Source of the DNA: Clostridia bacterium
Lineage (GTDB): Bacteria > Bacillota > Clostridia > UBA1212 > UBA1255
Length of the DNA stretch: 39,086 nt
Direction: 5' to 3'
Assembly (NCBI GenBank): GCA_017620915.1
Contig: JAFZSK010000092.1
Location: 1 to 39,086, forward strand
Shown: positions 27,343 to 34,774 of the stretch, piece after piece
Numbering within the stretch: the stretch's first letter is position 1
Layout: each line of letters opens with the position of its first letter
Position numbers and translations under genes: made by a program
The notes under the pieces: model-generated
What the model saw: the letters and a program-made list of their open reading frames with translations, nothing else
Told to the model about the DNA's origin: nothing
Databases searched by the model: none

Positions 27343-27810
27343 ATGCTGGTCAGAACAGTGTATTATCTGGTATTGACCGCGCTGCTGGGCGCGGCCGCGG
27401 TGACGGATATAAAGAAAAGGGAAATACCAAACGCGGTACCGCTGCTGATACTGGCGGCGGGAACGGCGAAAGTGATCATTGATATCATGACCGGTGAATA
27501 TGCCGTTCGAATTGTGATCTCTGCTGTTTTCGGAGCGTTTCTGGGTATCGCGTTGATGCTTATTCCGGCGATGAAGCATAAAATGGGGGGCGGCGATGTA
27601 AAGCTGTCGGGTGCCGCGGGACTGGGCATCGGCTTTCCGTATGTTCTGCATTTTCTGCTGATCTCGCTGCTGATCGCCGCGCTGTACGGCCTGATTCAAT
27701 ATTTGCATACACGCCGGAAAGAACTGACGGTACCGCTGGCGCCGTTCCTGGCGGGCGGCGCATTGTGCCTGACCGTTTCCGGAGCGGTCGATTTACTTTT
27801 ACATTATTGA
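27343..27810 (+). CDS. A24-type prepilin peptidase (TadV/CpaA-like), short form
   Basis: 155 residues from ATG 27343, which has AGGGGG eight bases upstream; the ATG at 27310 lies at the predicted transcription start without a ribosome site and is rejected. About six membrane helices are visible. Both catalytic aspartates of A24 peptidases are present: Asp22 in TDIKKREIPN and Asp85 in GGGDVK. There is no N-terminal methyltransferase domain, as in TadV/CpaA. Such enzymes cut the leader of type IV or Flp pre-pilins at the inner face of the membrane. No pilin, ATPase or secretin gene lies nearby, so the substrates must be elsewhere. Confidence 0.87.
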   Translation: MLVRTVYYLVLTALLGAAAVTDIKKREIPNAVPLLILAAGTAKVIIDIMTGEYAVRIVISAVFGAFLGIALMLIPAMKHKMGGGDVKLSGAAGLGIGFPYVLHFLLISLLIAALYGLIQYLHTRRKELTVPLAPFLAGGALCLTVSGAVDLLLHY

Positions 27811-27826
27811 CCGTTTGTGATATAAT
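27798..27826 (+). promoter_or_regulatory. Sigma-A promoter for dCMP deaminase
   Basis: TTTACA (27798-27803), a 17-base spacer and TATAAT (27821-27826). The -35 overlaps the last codons of the prepilin peptidase gene. Confidence 0.75.
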
Positions 27827-27901
27827 CGGATGGATATTGACCGGAATGGCGCGAGAACGCTGATGCCCGGTACAGTATTTATTGTCTGGAGGTCACAAGA
27901 C

Positions 27902-28381
27902 ATGAAAAGATCCGATTATCTGAGCTGGGACGAGTATTTCATGGGTATTGCGCTGCTATCCGCGCGGCGCAGCAAAGATCCCAACACCGGCGTAGGCGCC
28001 TGCATCGTGGATAAGGACAACCGCATTTTGTCCCTGGGTTACAACGGCATGCCCTTCGGCTGCTCCGACGATGAATATCCCTGGGAGCGCGAAGGCGAAC
28101 CGCTGGACACTAAATATCTGTACGTCTGCCACGCTGAGCTCAACGCGATCCTGAATTATAACGGCGGCTCGCTGCGCGGCGCGCGTGTTTACGTGACGCT
28201 GTTCCCGTGCAATGAGTGCACCAAGGCGATCATTCAGAAGGGCGTCGCAGAGGTCATCTATCTGAGCGATAAATACGCGGGCACGGATTCGACGCTGGCG
28301 TCCAAAAGAATGCTGAAAAGCGCGGGCGTTAAGGTGCGGCAGTACAAGCCTTCGGGCAAACAGATTGATTTACAGCTCTGA
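27902..28381 (+). CDS. dCMP deaminase (ComEB/deoxycytidylate deaminase family)
   Basis: 159 residues from ATG 27902, which has TGGAGGTC eight bases upstream; an earlier in-frame ATG at 27830 is rejected. The zinc site of the cytidine deaminase fold is complete: His77 and the catalytic Glu79 in CHAELNAI, and Cys103 and Cys106 in PCNEC. The SxDPNTGVGACIV substrate stretch and the YNGMP turn match dCMP deaminases. It converts dCMP to dUMP, feeding dTMP synthesis in the cytoplasm. It has its own promoter inside the preceding gene. The length is typical. Confidence 0.92.
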   Translation: MKRSDYLSWDEYFMGIALLSARRSKDPNTGVGACIVDKDNRILSLGYNGMPFGCSDDEYPWEREGEPLDTKYLYVCHAELNAILNYNGGSLRGARVYVTLFPCNECTKAIIQKGVAEVIYLSDKYAGTDSTLASKRMLKSAGVKVRQYKPSGKQIDLQL

Positions 28382-28393
28382 TTATAGTAAAAT
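28365..28393 (+). promoter_or_regulatory. Possible promoter for serA
   Basis: TTGATT (28365-28370), a 17-base spacer and TAAAAT (28388-28393), overlapping the end of the dCMP deaminase gene. Weaker than the other promoters listed. Confidence 0.45.
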
Positions 28394-28450
28394 ATACGGA
28401 AGCGGCAGGGCAGACTGCCGCGATAAAAGGAAGCACGGAAGGGTAGTATC

Positions 28451-30064
28451 ATGAAGATCATTGTTACCGAAAGCATCGCAAAAGAAGGAATCGATTATCT
28501 CAGGGAGTCCGGGTTTGAAGTTGATGTAGTATTTGGTATTTCCGGCGAAGAACTGTTGAAGATCATTGACCGGTATGACGCGCTGATCGTCCGGAGCGTG
28601 ACGAAGGTCAACGCCGAACTGCTGGAAAGAGCGGTGAACCTGAAGGTCGTGGGCCGCGCGGGCAACGGCGTGGACAATATTGACCTCAAACTCGCGACCC
28701 GCAAAGGTATTATTGTTGTCAACACCCCCGAAAGCAACACCATGGCCGCCGCCGAACTGGCGATCACGCTTTCTTACGCGATCTTCCGCAACCTGGTGCA
28801 GGCGGTCTCCGCCGGCCGGGTGCACGATTTCCGCCGCGGCAAGTTCATGGGCTATGAGCTGGACGGCAAGACCGTAGGCATCATCGGCATGGGCCGCATC
28901 GGCAGCATCGTCGCCAAAAAACTGATCGGCGCCGGCATGAACGCCATCGCGTACGATCCGTACATCAGTGATGACCGGTTCGTGAAGCTGGGTGTCAAAC
29001 GCGCACATACGCTGGACGAACTGCTGGCGGTCGCGGATCTTATCACTATACATACACCTAAAACACCGGAAACTATCGGCATTATCGGCGCTAAAGAGAT
29101 CGCCAAATGCAAGGACGGAGTGCGGATCGTCAACGCGGCCCGCGGCGGGCTGGTGGACGAGAAAGCGCTGTATGACGCGCTGGTGTCCGGCAAGGTTGCC
29201 GCCGCCGGTCTCGACGTGCTAAGCCCCGAACCTAACTATAACAAAAAGCCCGAAGAGCAGGATTACGTGAACCCGCTGCTGACGCTGGACAACTGCATCG
29301 TCACGCCGCATCTCGGCGCCTCAACGCGTGAGGCGAATTTCAACGTCGGCACGGCAGTGGCGGAACTGGTGGCCAAAGCGCTTAACGGCGAGATGGTGCC
29401 CGCGGTCAACATGCCGCCCGTCGGCGCGTCCGATATCGCGGAACTGCGGCCGTACCTGACGCTTTCGGAGGATCTGGGCAAGATATACTACCAGACCGAA
29501 AAAACTCCGGTCAAAAAGATCAAGATCAAATACAGCGGCGATCTGGCCGCTGCGGATGTGGCGACGGACATCTTTACGCTGTCGTTTATCAAAGGTTTCC
29601 TGGAGCCTATCGTTAAAGACCGCGTGAATTACGTCAACGCCAAGGTCATGCTGGACAGCATGGGCATCGAACTGGTGGAGAGCCGATCTACCGAACTCGA
29701 TAAGTATACAAACCTGATCACCGCGGATTTTGTCAGCACTTCCGGCAAACAGCTGTCGGTGTCCGGCACAGTGTTTGCCAAAAGCGAGATCCGCATCGTG
29801 GAGTTTTTCGGGTACAAGCTGGATTTCGAGCCGACCGACTACGTGCTGGCGATCCAGAACCGGGACGTACCCGGTATCGTCGGCAAGATCGGTACTGTGC
29901 TGGGCCGGAACTCCATCAACATCGCGGCAATGCAGTGGAGCCGCAAGATCCGCGGCGACAAGGCGGAAGCGTTCGTCAGCGTTGACCAGGCGGTGGACAA
30001 CGCGATAATCGACGAGCTCAAGTCGATGGAAGGCGTGCTGCGCGTATCGCTGATCTGCTTCTGA
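28451..30064 (+). CDS. serA: D-3-phosphoglycerate dehydrogenase
   Basis: 537 residues, the long form. In order: substrate-binding segment, NAD-binding Rossmann domain with GMGRIGSIVAKKL (residues ~145-157), the NAARGGLVDEKAL catalytic stretch, the catalytic HLGAST-region histidine, then the extra ASB domain (about 320-455) and a C-terminal ACT domain (VLAIQNRDVPGIVGKIG). It oxidises 3-phosphoglycerate to phosphohydroxypyruvate, the first step of serine synthesis; the ACT domain usually gives serine feedback control. ATG 28451 follows GGAAGGG. serC and serB are not in the window. Together with gpmI downstream it draws on the same glycolytic pool. Confidence 0.96.
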   Translation: MKIIVTESIAKEGIDYLRESGFEVDVVFGISGEELLKIIDRYDALIVRSVTKVNAELLERAVNLKVVGRAGNGVDNIDLKLATRKGIIVVNTPESNTMAAAELAITLSYAIFRNLVQAVSAGRVHDFRRGKFMGYELDGKTVGIIGMGRIGSIVAKKLIGAGMNAIAYDPYISDDRFVKLGVKRAHTLDELLAVADLITIHTPKTPETIGIIGAKEIAKCKDGVRIVNAARGGLVDEKALYDALVSGKVAAAGLDVLSPEPNYNKKPEEQDYVNPLLTLDNCIVTPHLGASTREANFNVGTAVAELVAKALNGEMVPAVNMPPVGASDIAELRPYLTLSEDLGKIYYQTEKTPVKKIKIKYSGDLAAADVATDIFTLSFIKGFLEPIVKDRVNYVNAKVMLDSMGIELVESRSTELDKYTNLITADFVSTSGKQLSVSGTVFAKSEIRIVEFFGYKLDFEPTDYVLAIQNRDVPGIVGKIGTVLGRNSINIAAMQWSRKIRGDKAEAFVSVDQAVDNAIIDELKSMEGVLRVSLICF

Positions 30065-30107
30065 TATTTGTTGACGACGAAATACTGTTTCCGGGGGGAA
30101 CAACAGC

Positions 30108-30974
30108 GTGAAGATCGCGGTCATTTCTGATATACACTCCAACCTGGCGGCGCTGAATGCCTGCCTTGAAGACAGCCGCGCGTTAGGCGCAGAGAAATAC
30201 ATCGTGCTGGGGGATATCGTTTCCGACTGGCACAAACCCAACGAGTGTCTCTCCACCGTGCGTGATCTGACGGATCTGGTCATTGCCGGCAACCGTGAGC
30301 AGTACATGAAGTCCGCGCCGGAAATGCTGGACTACTGGATCCTGTATGATCAGTTTTCATCGCTGCTGTGGACGTACCGGCAGTTGACCGCGCGCAATCT
30401 GATGTATATCCGCCGGCTGCCGCCGTGCCTGGTGATTGCCGGGGACAAGTATTCCATCCGCGCAGTGCACGGTTCGCCGTTTTCCGCTACGGAGCTGTGT
30501 TATAAATCCTCCGGGCTTACACCGGTGAACGACTGGCTGGACGCGATCGACGAAGATATACTGCTCTGCGGCCACAGCCACGAACAGTGGAAATGGGAGC
30601 ACAACGGCAAGATCGCGGTCAATCCCGGTTCCTGCGGCTCGCACTTCAATAAGCGGCACTGTGCGGAATACGCGATTCTGGATATAACGGATACGGTGAA
30701 CGTCGATCTGCGGCTGGTCAAGTACAATATCGAACTCAATTTCCAGTCGCTGATGCAGTCTGAATTATATGAAAAAGCATACGACTGGGTGCTTATCAAT
30801 TATCTCGGCATGGTAAAAGGCGAGAACGAACTGAAGCTGTTTCTGGATGCGCTCGAAGCAGAGCGCCGCCGCAGCGATCTGGCGGGCGCGGGTCCGATAC
30901 CGAATGATATTTATTCCAAAGTGTTTGAGGAGCAGTTCTCGGAAAAGATCAAGGCATATCTGTTTACAGAGTAA
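30108..30974 (+). CDS. Small cytoplasmic metallophosphoesterase family protein
   Basis: 288 residues, start GTG 30108 after a run of six G. The N-terminus MKIAVISDIHSN gives the DxH metal pair, followed by LGDIVSD (GDxxxD), AGNREQY in place of the usual GNHD, a VHGSPF histidine, GHSHEQW and VNPGSCG. This is the layout of cytoplasmic calcineurin-like phosphodiesterases and phosphatases of the YfcE/ApaH-like group. The GNRE variant is common in this group and need not mean loss of activity. The C-terminal ~90 residues form a helical extension without a recognisable domain. It lies between serA and gpmI on the same strand. Substrate unknown. Confidence 0.85.
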   Translation: MKIAVISDIHSNLAALNACLEDSRALGAEKYIVLGDIVSDWHKPNECLSTVRDLTDLVIAGNREQYMKSAPEMLDYWILYDQFSSLLWTYRQLTARNLMYIRRLPPCLVIAGDKYSIRAVHGSPFSATELCYKSSGLTPVNDWLDAIDEDILLCGHSHEQWKWEHNGKIAVNPGSCGSHFNKRHCAEYAILDITDTVNVDLRLVKYNIELNFQSLMQSELYEKAYDWVLINYLGMVKGENELKLFLDALEAERRRSDLAGAGPIPNDIYSKVFEEQFSEKIKAYLFTE

Positions 30975-31001
30975 TAATATAATCGTTTCAGGAGGCAATT
31001 T

Positions 31002-32615
31002 ATGAATTATCGCGGACCCGTGGTGGTCATTGTTATGGATGGCGTCGGACTTACCGACAGAGTAGAAGGAAACGCCGAGAAAGCCGCATACAAACCGAAT
31101 CTCGACCGTTTATACGCAGAGTATCCGTGGACCAAGATCAAGGCGCACGGCACGGCGGTGGGATTGCCCTCCGACGACGACATGGGCAATTCCGAGGTCG
31201 GGCACAACGCCATCGGCGCCGGCCAGGTATACAGCCAGGGCGCGAAGCTGGTCAACGAATCCATCGAATCCGGCGACATGTTCCGCGCGAGCGGCTGGCA
31301 GGAGATCGCGGCAAACGTATTGGCAAACGATTCTACGCTGCACTTCATCGGCCTGTTCTCCGACGGCAACGTCCATTCTCATATCAACCACCTCAAGGCC
31401 ATGATAAAGGAAGCCAAAGCCGAGGGGATCTCCCGCGTGCGCGTGCATATCCTGCTGGACGGCCGCGATGTGGGCGAAACGTCTGCGCTCGATTATGTGA
31501 TCCCGTTCGAGGCGTTTTTAGCCGAACTCAGAGATCACAGTTTTGATGTCAAGATCGCCAGCGGCGGCGGCCGCATGTTCATTACCATGGACCGCTATAA
31601 AGCGGACTGGTCGATGGTAGAACGCGGCTGGAACACCCACGTGCTGGGCGAGGGCCGCACGTTCGCTTCGGCGCAGGAAGCCATCGAAACGTACCGCACC
31701 GAGACCGGCTGCATCGACCAGGATCTGCCGGCGTTCGTAATTGCCGATGAAAACGGCCCGGTGGGGCGGATCACCGACGGCGACAGCGTTGTCTTCTTTA
31801 ACTTCCGCGGCGACCGTGCGCTGGAGATCAGCCAGGCATTCATTGACCCCGAGCTGAATACCTTCAACCGCCGCTATTTTCCGAAAGTCTGCTACGCGGG
31901 CATGCTCCAGTACGACGGCGACCTGAAACTGCCGCCGCGCTTCCTGGTAGAACCGCCGAAGATCTCCAACACCATGGGCGAGTTCCTGGCCAAGGCCGGG
32001 ATCGACCAGCTGGCAGTGGCGGAGACCCAGAAATTCGGTCACGTGACGTATTTCTGGAACGGCGACCGCAGCGGCAAGTTCAGCGATGAACTTGAAACAT
32101 ATATCGAAGTAAAATCCGACGTCGTGCCTTTTGAACAGCGTCCCTGGATGAAAGCGGCGGAAGTCACGGACCGCATGATCGAAGAGCTGCGCACCGGCAA
32201 ATACGGTTTTGCCCGGGTCAATTTCGCCAACGGCGACATGGTCGGCCACACCGGCAGCTTCGCGGCGGCGCGGGTGGCTATGGAGACCGTTGACCTCTGC
32301 CTCGGCCGGCTCCTGCCCGTGATCGATGAACTGGGCGGCATGGCGATCATTATCGCGGACCATGGCAACTGCGACGAAATGTACGAGATCAAGAAGGGAA
32401 AGGTCGTGCTGAACGCAGACGGCCGGCCGAAGGCCAAGACGTCGCATACGCTCAATCCCGTGCCGTGTATCTTCTATGACAATACGCCGGAACGCGGCAA
32501 GTATTACATCAAAGAAGGCAGTTTCGGTCTTTCCAATGTTGCCGCCAGCGCCGTAAAACTGCTGGGTTTGGAGCCGCCCGCCGGTTGGGACGAGAGCATC
32601 ATCGAGTATAATTAA
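31002..32615 (+). CDS. gpmI: 2,3-bisphosphoglycerate-independent phosphoglycerate mutase
   Basis: 537 residues, slightly longer than the usual ~510. The alkaline-phosphatase-superfamily metal ligands are visible: DGVG near the N-terminus, the catalytic serine in DDDMGNSEVGHNAIGAGQVYSQG (about residue 64), the DGRDVG and RMFITMDRY stretches, NFANGDMVGHTG, ADHGNCDEM and the final SHTLNPVPCI. It interconverts 3- and 2-phosphoglycerate in glycolysis using Mn2+. A strong CAGGAGGC site lies before ATG 31002. It converges with the minus-strand gene ending at 32629, 13 bases away, and no separate terminator is visible between them. Confidence 0.97.
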   Translation: MNYRGPVVVIVMDGVGLTDRVEGNAEKAAYKPNLDRLYAEYPWTKIKAHGTAVGLPSDDDMGNSEVGHNAIGAGQVYSQGAKLVNESIESGDMFRASGWQEIAANVLANDSTLHFIGLFSDGNVHSHINHLKAMIKEAKAEGISRVRVHILLDGRDVGETSALDYVIPFEAFLAELRDHSFDVKIASGGGRMFITMDRYKADWSMVERGWNTHVLGEGRTFASAQEAIETYRTETGCIDQDLPAFVIADENGPVGRITDGDSVVFFNFRGDRALEISQAFIDPELNTFNRRYFPKVCYAGMLQYDGDLKLPPRFLVEPPKISNTMGEFLAKAGIDQLAVAETQKFGHVTYFWNGDRSGKFSDELETYIEVKSDVVPFEQRPWMKAAEVTDRMIEELRTGKYGFARVNFANGDMVGHTGSFAAARVAMETVDLCLGRLLPVIDELGGMAIIIADHGNCDEMYEIKKGKVVLNADGRPKAKTSHTLNPVPCIFYDNTPERGKYYIKEGSFGLSNVAASAVKLLGLEPPAGWDESIIEYN

Positions 32616-32628
32616 TACGATGCTCCGG

Positions 32629-33117
32629 TCAGACCGCTTCACGCAGCGGTTCCGCTTCCGCGCCGGATTCTGAAATATGTGCTTGTACTTCCGCCGGTAC
32701 TCTCGGTGCTTCCGTGGGTGCCGGCGGTGTTTCTGTACTTTCCGCGGCCGTTTCCGCCTGCATGAACGGATCGTCCGCCGGCCCGGCGGGCGCGGTATGA
32801 TCCTGCGGTGCCGTGTTCCGCACCGGTATGTTGTCTCTGCTCTCCGACGGATACTCTTCGATGAGATTCATATCCAGGATCATCAGTATATCGCGCACTT
32901 TTATCGCTTCGGCGCGGGAAAAAGTGATTCCCTTGGTTGACCGCGTCATGTCTCTGTTCCAGTCGCGGATATCGAGTTTGTATTTGCCCGTGCCCCAGCG
33001 GGTAACTGTCATAACACGTTTCCAGCCGGTCGCTTCGTTTTCGCGCAGTACGGCGAGCGTGGCTTTAACATGCCTTTCAACGGGTTTGAATTCTGTATTG
33101 TCGTTTTTGGTATCCAT
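32629..33117 (-). CDS. PC4/YdbC-like ssDNA-binding protein with Pro/Glu/Ala-rich tail
   Basis: 162 residues; ATG at 33117 with AAGGAG ten bases upstream. Residues ~15-85 match the small YdbC/PC4 coactivator-like fold: a strand ending in ENEATGWKRVMTVTRWGTG, the KLDIRDWNRD motif and KGITFSRAEAIKVRDIL. YdbC-type proteins bind single-stranded DNA or RNA as dimers. The remaining ~75 residues are rich in Pro, Glu, Ala and Thr and look disordered, like the acidic tails of single-strand binding proteins that recruit partners. Most family members stop after the PC4 fold. The gene has its own promoter with a palindrome just upstream of the -35. Confidence 0.78.
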   Translation of the reverse strand: MDTKNDNTEFKPVERHVKATLAVLRENEATGWKRVMTVTRWGTGKYKLDIRDWNRDMTRSTKGITFSRAEAIKVRDILMILDMNLIEEYPSESRDNIPVRNTAPQDHTAPAGPADDPFMQAETAAESTETPPAPTEAPRVPAEVQAHISESGAEAEPLREAV

Positions 33118-33176
33118 ACTTTTCTGACTCCTTTTTAGTTATTGCGTACCGTCTGCAGTCCGGCCCGGCAATACAA

Positions 33177-33205
33177 ATGATACAGAAGCAATACGGAGTT
33201 GTAAA
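33177..33205 (-). promoter_or_regulatory. Sigma-A promoter for the YdbC-like gene
   Basis: On the minus strand TTTACA (33205-33200), a 17-base spacer and TATCAT (33182-33177). It lies between the gltS terminator and the gene start. Confidence 0.65.
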
Positions 33206-33208
33206 CAT

Positions 33209-33222
33209 ATTTCCCGGGAAAT
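33209..33222. promoter_or_regulatory. 14-bp perfect palindrome upstream of the YdbC-like promoter
   Basis: ATTTCCCGGGAAAT is fully self-complementary and lies three bases upstream of the -35, a position typical of activator sites. Confidence 0.4.
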
Positions 33223-33233
33223 GGCATATTCAG

Positions 33234-33270
33234 AAAAAACCGTCCGGATCGTATTCCGGACGGCTTTTTT
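33234..33270 (-). terminator. Intrinsic terminator after gltS
   Basis: A perfect 9-bp stem, CCGTCCGGA (33240-33248) with TCCGGACGG (33255-33263), loop of six, flanked by A6 (33234-33239) and T6. On the minus strand the U-tract follows the stem directly, so it ends the acyltransferase-gltS transcript. Confidence 0.9.
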
Positions 33271-33313
33271 CATATCAAAATCGGTTGATTTTTGGCAATT
33301 TAAAATCCTATGC

Positions 33314-34771
33314 TCAGGTAGGCAATTCGATCGTCGCGGGATCCGGATCATTTTCAAGGTTCGGCTCCGGGTCTGACCCCGTGCTTAGACCGGGATTGCG
33401 GCGGGAGGTGATGAACAATACCGTGGTGTACACTGCGAACAGCACGAAGAATATTGCCAGCGCGATCAGGCAACCTTTAAATGACTTTGCACTCATATTG
33501 AGCAGCAGGAGCAGCGGCGCCACCGCCAGCGTAGCGGGAAACTGCGAAAGAATAAATATACCGCTCGTAGGGGTAACGTAATCCGGGTCGATCTCACGGA
33601 GCAGGATCATGCCGTTGCTGGCGGTGCCGGTGAGGGTACCGAAATTGACCAGGAACGCTTCGTGTTCGAAACCTTTGAAGCAGCGGCGGCAGATCATACG
33701 CACATATAAAAGCGTAACGATCGCACCGACGGTGCAGAGGATAGCGATTATCCAGGCGTATTTTGCCACGACTTTGATGTCGATCGCCGCCACGCCCGCG
33801 ATGATCATCATATCGAACGCGAAGCCGGAAATACGGTCCATCTGGTAGTTGTTGATGTATTTCTGCTTGACCACGCGGTGCTGCTCAAATTTGCGCATTA
33901 CGACGCGGATCAGCGTTGCCGTTATGACGCCCCAGATGAAGTTGAAGCCCCAGGCGATGTCATTGAACAATTTGACACCGGTCCAGTCGGTCAATTTCGC
34001 GAAGAAGCACATTATACCGAAGGACAGCGCGTACGCCACCGCCACGAACGCCACCTGCACAGAGGTCTTGTCCACGGATTCGCAGTCGTCTATCTCATTA
34101 TTGTCCTCGAAATCGCTGACCATGCGCACCCGCTCGGAACGGCGTTCCTGAATTGCCCCTTTGCGTTTATAAAAGTTGATATACAGCACGCCCACCACGG
34201 ATGCTACGATAAATCCGATCGACGCGATTGTGAGTCCGAAACTTCCGCCGCCGTCAAATCCGTAGTCCGTGAAATTGATGTCCCAGGTGAGCGCGTTGCC
34301 CGGGCCCTGGCCGAAGCCCAGCGGCAATATCACGCCGGAATCGTAGAACAGCCCGGAACCCAGTTTAAAGAACAGGATCGAGATGCCCAGTCCTACCACC
34401 GCCTGCAGCATGTACGTGCCTCCGGTAAGCAGACCGTTCTGCACCGAACGCAGACCTTTCTTGCTGCTCTTGGCTTTTTCTACGGACTTCAGCGACATGG
34501 CGATGAAACCGACGCACAGCGCGTGATACGTGATTATCTGCATCAGCCGCGCGTCGATGAGCGCGAAGTCCAGCACATGTACGGTGAACAGATTCGCCAG
34601 GAAGAGCAACAGGCCGCCGATCAGCGCGCTGGGAATGAACGCTTTCCGGAGGAACGGAATGAGCCGCCGGAGTGCATTGCCGATGAGCAGCGCGATAAGC
34701 AGGAGCCCGATGTTGACCGCGACGCTCCAAACGGAAGCGTACTGTGTTAGATCAAACTTCCATAAGTTCAT
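33314..34771 (-). CDS. gltS: Sodium/glutamate symporter (GltS family)
   Basis: 485 residues, longer than E. coli GltS (about 400). Roughly 10-12 membrane helices form two inverted halves, each with a GxG-type re-entrant loop: the first in GFGQGPGNALTWD, the second in NFGTLTGTASNGMILLREIDP, both typical of the ESS/GltS family. A charged cytosolic loop (about residues 205-235) separates the halves. It imports glutamate with Na+. GAGGT eight bases before the start lies inside the end of the acyltransferase gene, so the two are coupled. The last ~25 codons contain a REP-like repeat, which makes the C-terminus (NPGLSTGSDPEPN) unlike the rest. Confidence 0.9.
   Translation of the reverse strand: MNLWKFDLTQYASVWSVAVNIGLLLIALLIGNALRRLIPFLRKAFIPSALIGGLLLFLANLFTVHVLDFALIDARLMQIITYHALCVGFIAMSLKSVEKAKSSKKGLRSVQNGLLTGGTYMLQAVVGLGISILFFKLGSGLFYDSGVILPLGFGQGPGNALTWDINFTDYGFDGGGSFGLTIASIGFIVASVVGVLYINFYKRKGAIQERRSERVRMVSDFEDNNEIDDCESVDKTSVQVAFVAVAYALSFGIMCFFAKLTDWTGVKLFNDIAWGFNFIWGVITATLIRVVMRKFEQHRVVKQKYINNYQMDRISGFAFDMMIIAGVAAIDIKVVAKYAWIIAILCTVGAIVTLLYVRMICRRCFKGFEHEAFLVNFGTLTGTASNGMILLREIDPDYVTPTSGIFILSQFPATLAVAPLLLLLNMSAKSFKGCLIALAIFFVLFAVYTTVLFITSRRNPGLSTGSDPEPNLENDPDPATIELPT
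33365..33390. repeat. REP-like repeat copy inside the 3' end of gltS
   Basis: Twenty-six bases centred on GTCTGACCCC match 36108-36133 at 23 positions, in the same orientation. With its flank it forms an imperfect hairpin (CCGGGTCT with AGACCGGG). Confidence 0.55.
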
Positions 34772-34774
34772 AAG

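Noticed and set aside
30963-30983. Promoter directly before gpmI (TTTACA and TATAAT)
   Set aside because: The two hexamers are only nine bases apart, far too close for sigma-A; TATAAT alone is weak evidence.
33878-34750. 290-codon open frame on the plus strand over gltS
   Set aside because: GltS on the other strand has clear membrane helices and family motifs; the plus frame is charged and without domains.
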